DNA of 7,986 nt. Origin: RYN-433 sp036558265. Its GTDB lineage: Bacteria > Planctomycetota > Phycisphaerae > Tepidisphaerales > Tepidisphaeraceae. Both the position numbers and the translations under genes were made by a program. The notes beneath the pieces are model-generated. The model was not told the DNA's origin, made no database searches, and saw nothing but the letters and a program-made list of their open reading frames with translations. This document shows positions 7,079 to 7,986 of this stretch, in pieces. The stretch covers positions 1-7,986 of the forward strand of contig DATBFY010000750.1 in the NCBI GenBank assembly GCA_036558265.1. Direction: 5' to 3'. Position 1 is the first letter of the stretch. Every line of letters begins with the position of its first letter.

Positions 7079-7986
7079 ATGGGGCTTCAATCGATCGTCG
7101 GTCGAGTCTTCATAATGCTCAGTCTTGCGGTCATCGGTGGCGGACTCATCTTCGCAGAAGACGCGAAGAAGTCCGGGAACTCTCGGAACGAAGCGCCGGC
7201 CGGCTTGACTCCGCGCACCCCCCGAAAGGCCATCGAGAGCGCGATGTCGTTTCTGGTGAATGACGTCGTGACGTGGCGGAAAGAACACACTTGCGTTACC
7301 TGCCATCACGGAATCATGACCGTTTGGGCGTTGAGCGAAGCGAAAAACCAGGGCTTCAAGGTCAATGCGGAAGTGCTGGCGGACATGGTTCAGTGGACCA
7401 GAGACCGATTCGCGCCGCGTCCCAGCCGGCCGCAGGCTCCGCAACCCGGCTTGGCCAGCATCCCCCAGATCTACCTCGGGATCATGTCGCAGAATCTGCC
7501 TGTTCTTTCGCGCGACGAAATCAATCGGATCGGCATGACTCTCGCGGCACGTCAGCATGCGGACGGGACGTGGGATTCGCCGCCGCCCAAAAACGGACCG
7601 CCGCCGACCTGGGAATCGCGCGAGACCATTGCCCTGTTGGCCCTGCTCGCCTGGGAGCCCCACGTGACGGCCGACGCCAGGCTCGGTGCTCCAAATGCCG
7701 GCCGGGACAAGACCCTCGCCTGGTTGCGCGAAACCAAGCCCACCGAAACGACTCAAGCGATCACCCTGCGTTTGCTGCTCGATGTGCGACGCGACATGCC
7801 CGAAAAGCAACTTCAAATCGAGATCGACAGGCTCCTCGCGCGGCAAAATTCCGATGGTGGCTGGCGGCAGACCAATGACATGCCCAGCGACGCCTACGCC
7901 ACGGGTCAGGTTCTGTACGCGCTGAGTTTTGCCGGTGTCAAAAGCGACCGCAAGGAAATCCAACGAGCCGTTTCCTTCCTGGTCAG
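7079..7986 (+). CDS. Exported squalene-cyclase/prenyltransferase-like repeat protein with a heme c motif (3' end cut off)
   Basis: The frame opens at ATG 7079 and is still open at the right edge, giving 302 visible residues. Residues 1-26 look like a signal peptide (Arg9, then the hydrophobic run FIMLSLAVIGGGLIF, with cleavage likely after Ala26). A single heme c motif with an extra His, CVTCHHG (Cys72, Cys75, His76, His77), follows a short helical segment. After it come repeated helices with the QxxDGxW motif of alpha/alpha-toroid enzymes: RQHADGTW (158-165) and RQNSDGGW (255-262), the latter followed by SDAYATGQVLYAL. These repeats are shared by squalene-hopene cyclases and protein prenyltransferase beta subunits. 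The catalytic DxDD motif of squalene-hopene cyclase is not in the visible part, so cyclase activity cannot be claimed. Proteins with a CVxCHH motif before such repeats occur, by my recollection, in planctomycetes and acidobacteria with no known function. Both its export signal and its heme motif match features of the upstream HzsA-related protein. Confidence 0.85.
   Translation, partial: MGLQSIVGRVFIMLSLAVIGGGLIFAEDAKKSGNSRNEAPAGLTPRTPRKAIESAMSFLVNDVVTWRKEHTCVTCHHGIMTVWALSEAKNQGFKVNAEVLADMVQWTRDRFAPRPSRPQAPQPGLASIPQIYLGIMSQNLPVLSRDEINRIGMTLAARQHADGTWDSPPPKNGPPPTWESRETIALLALLAWEPHVTADARLGAPNAGRDKTLAWLRETKPTETTQAITLRLLLDVRRDMPEKQLQIEIDRLLARQNSDGGWRQTNDMPSDAYATGQVLYALSFAGVKSDRKEIQRAVSFLV

Noticed and set aside
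7273..7878. A 201-codon plus-strand frame inside the toroid gene
   Set aside because: It is an out-of-frame reading of the toroid gene with no recognisable motif and an Arg/Ala/Gln/Ser-rich composition.
6881..7963. A 360-codon open frame on the minus strand at the right end
   Set aside because: It covers the antisense of the toroid gene and the end of the HzsA-related gene. The plus-strand frame from 7079 has a ribosome binding site, signal peptide, heme motif and QxxDGxW repeats; the minus frame shows no domain.
1..7986. CRISPR arrays, tRNA or rRNA genes, insertion sequences
   Set aside because: I saw no regularly spaced repeats, no tRNA-like cloverleaf or rRNA segments, and no transposase; nearly all of the window is accounted for by the six plus-strand genes.

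Overview
The window is GC-rich and densely coded. All recognised genes lie on the + strand, with intergenic gaps of about 1 to 92 bases. A large secreted protein resembling the alpha subunit of hydrazine synthase, followed by a secreted alpha/alpha-toroid protein with a heme c motif, points to Planctomycetota. Acidobacteriota or a related GC-rich phylum remains possible. This assignment is inferred from gene content only; no rRNA or other marker gene is present.

Region 1 (about 1-3197) is a three-gene succinate dehydrogenase / fumarate reductase cluster in the order anchor-flavoprotein-iron-sulfur protein. It resembles the actinobacterial Sdh1 ('type F') complex II rather than the sdhCDAB arrangement of E. 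coli. The membrane anchor is cut by the left edge of the window and carries an unusual set of Cys and His residues. The flavoprotein has all the expected FAD and active-site motifs. The iron-sulfur subunit has the full set of ligands for the [2Fe-2S], [4Fe-4S] and [3Fe-4S] clusters.

Region 2 (3225-3728) is a small cytosolic TPR-like protein, 27 bases downstream of sdhB with a good ribosome binding site. It is probably co-transcribed with the sdh genes, and its function is unknown.

Region 3 (3795-6986) encodes a 1063-residue exported protein. It has a signal peptide, a PD40/TolB-like beta-propeller region, two CxxCH heme c motifs and a Cys-containing C-terminal tail. It belongs to the loosely described HzsA-related group but lacks the Tyr ligand expected of a true hydrazine synthase active-site heme. 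The 66-base gap before it holds a small GC hairpin and a perfect 14-bp palindrome.

Region 4 (7079 to the right edge) is a gene running off the window. It encodes an exported protein with one CxxCH motif followed by squalene-cyclase/prenyltransferase-type repeats.

A plausible joint reading is a quinone-reactive complex II in the cytoplasmic membrane with exported heme proteins encoded alongside. Nothing in the sequence proves that electrons pass between them; only the sdh genes form a module of well-established function.
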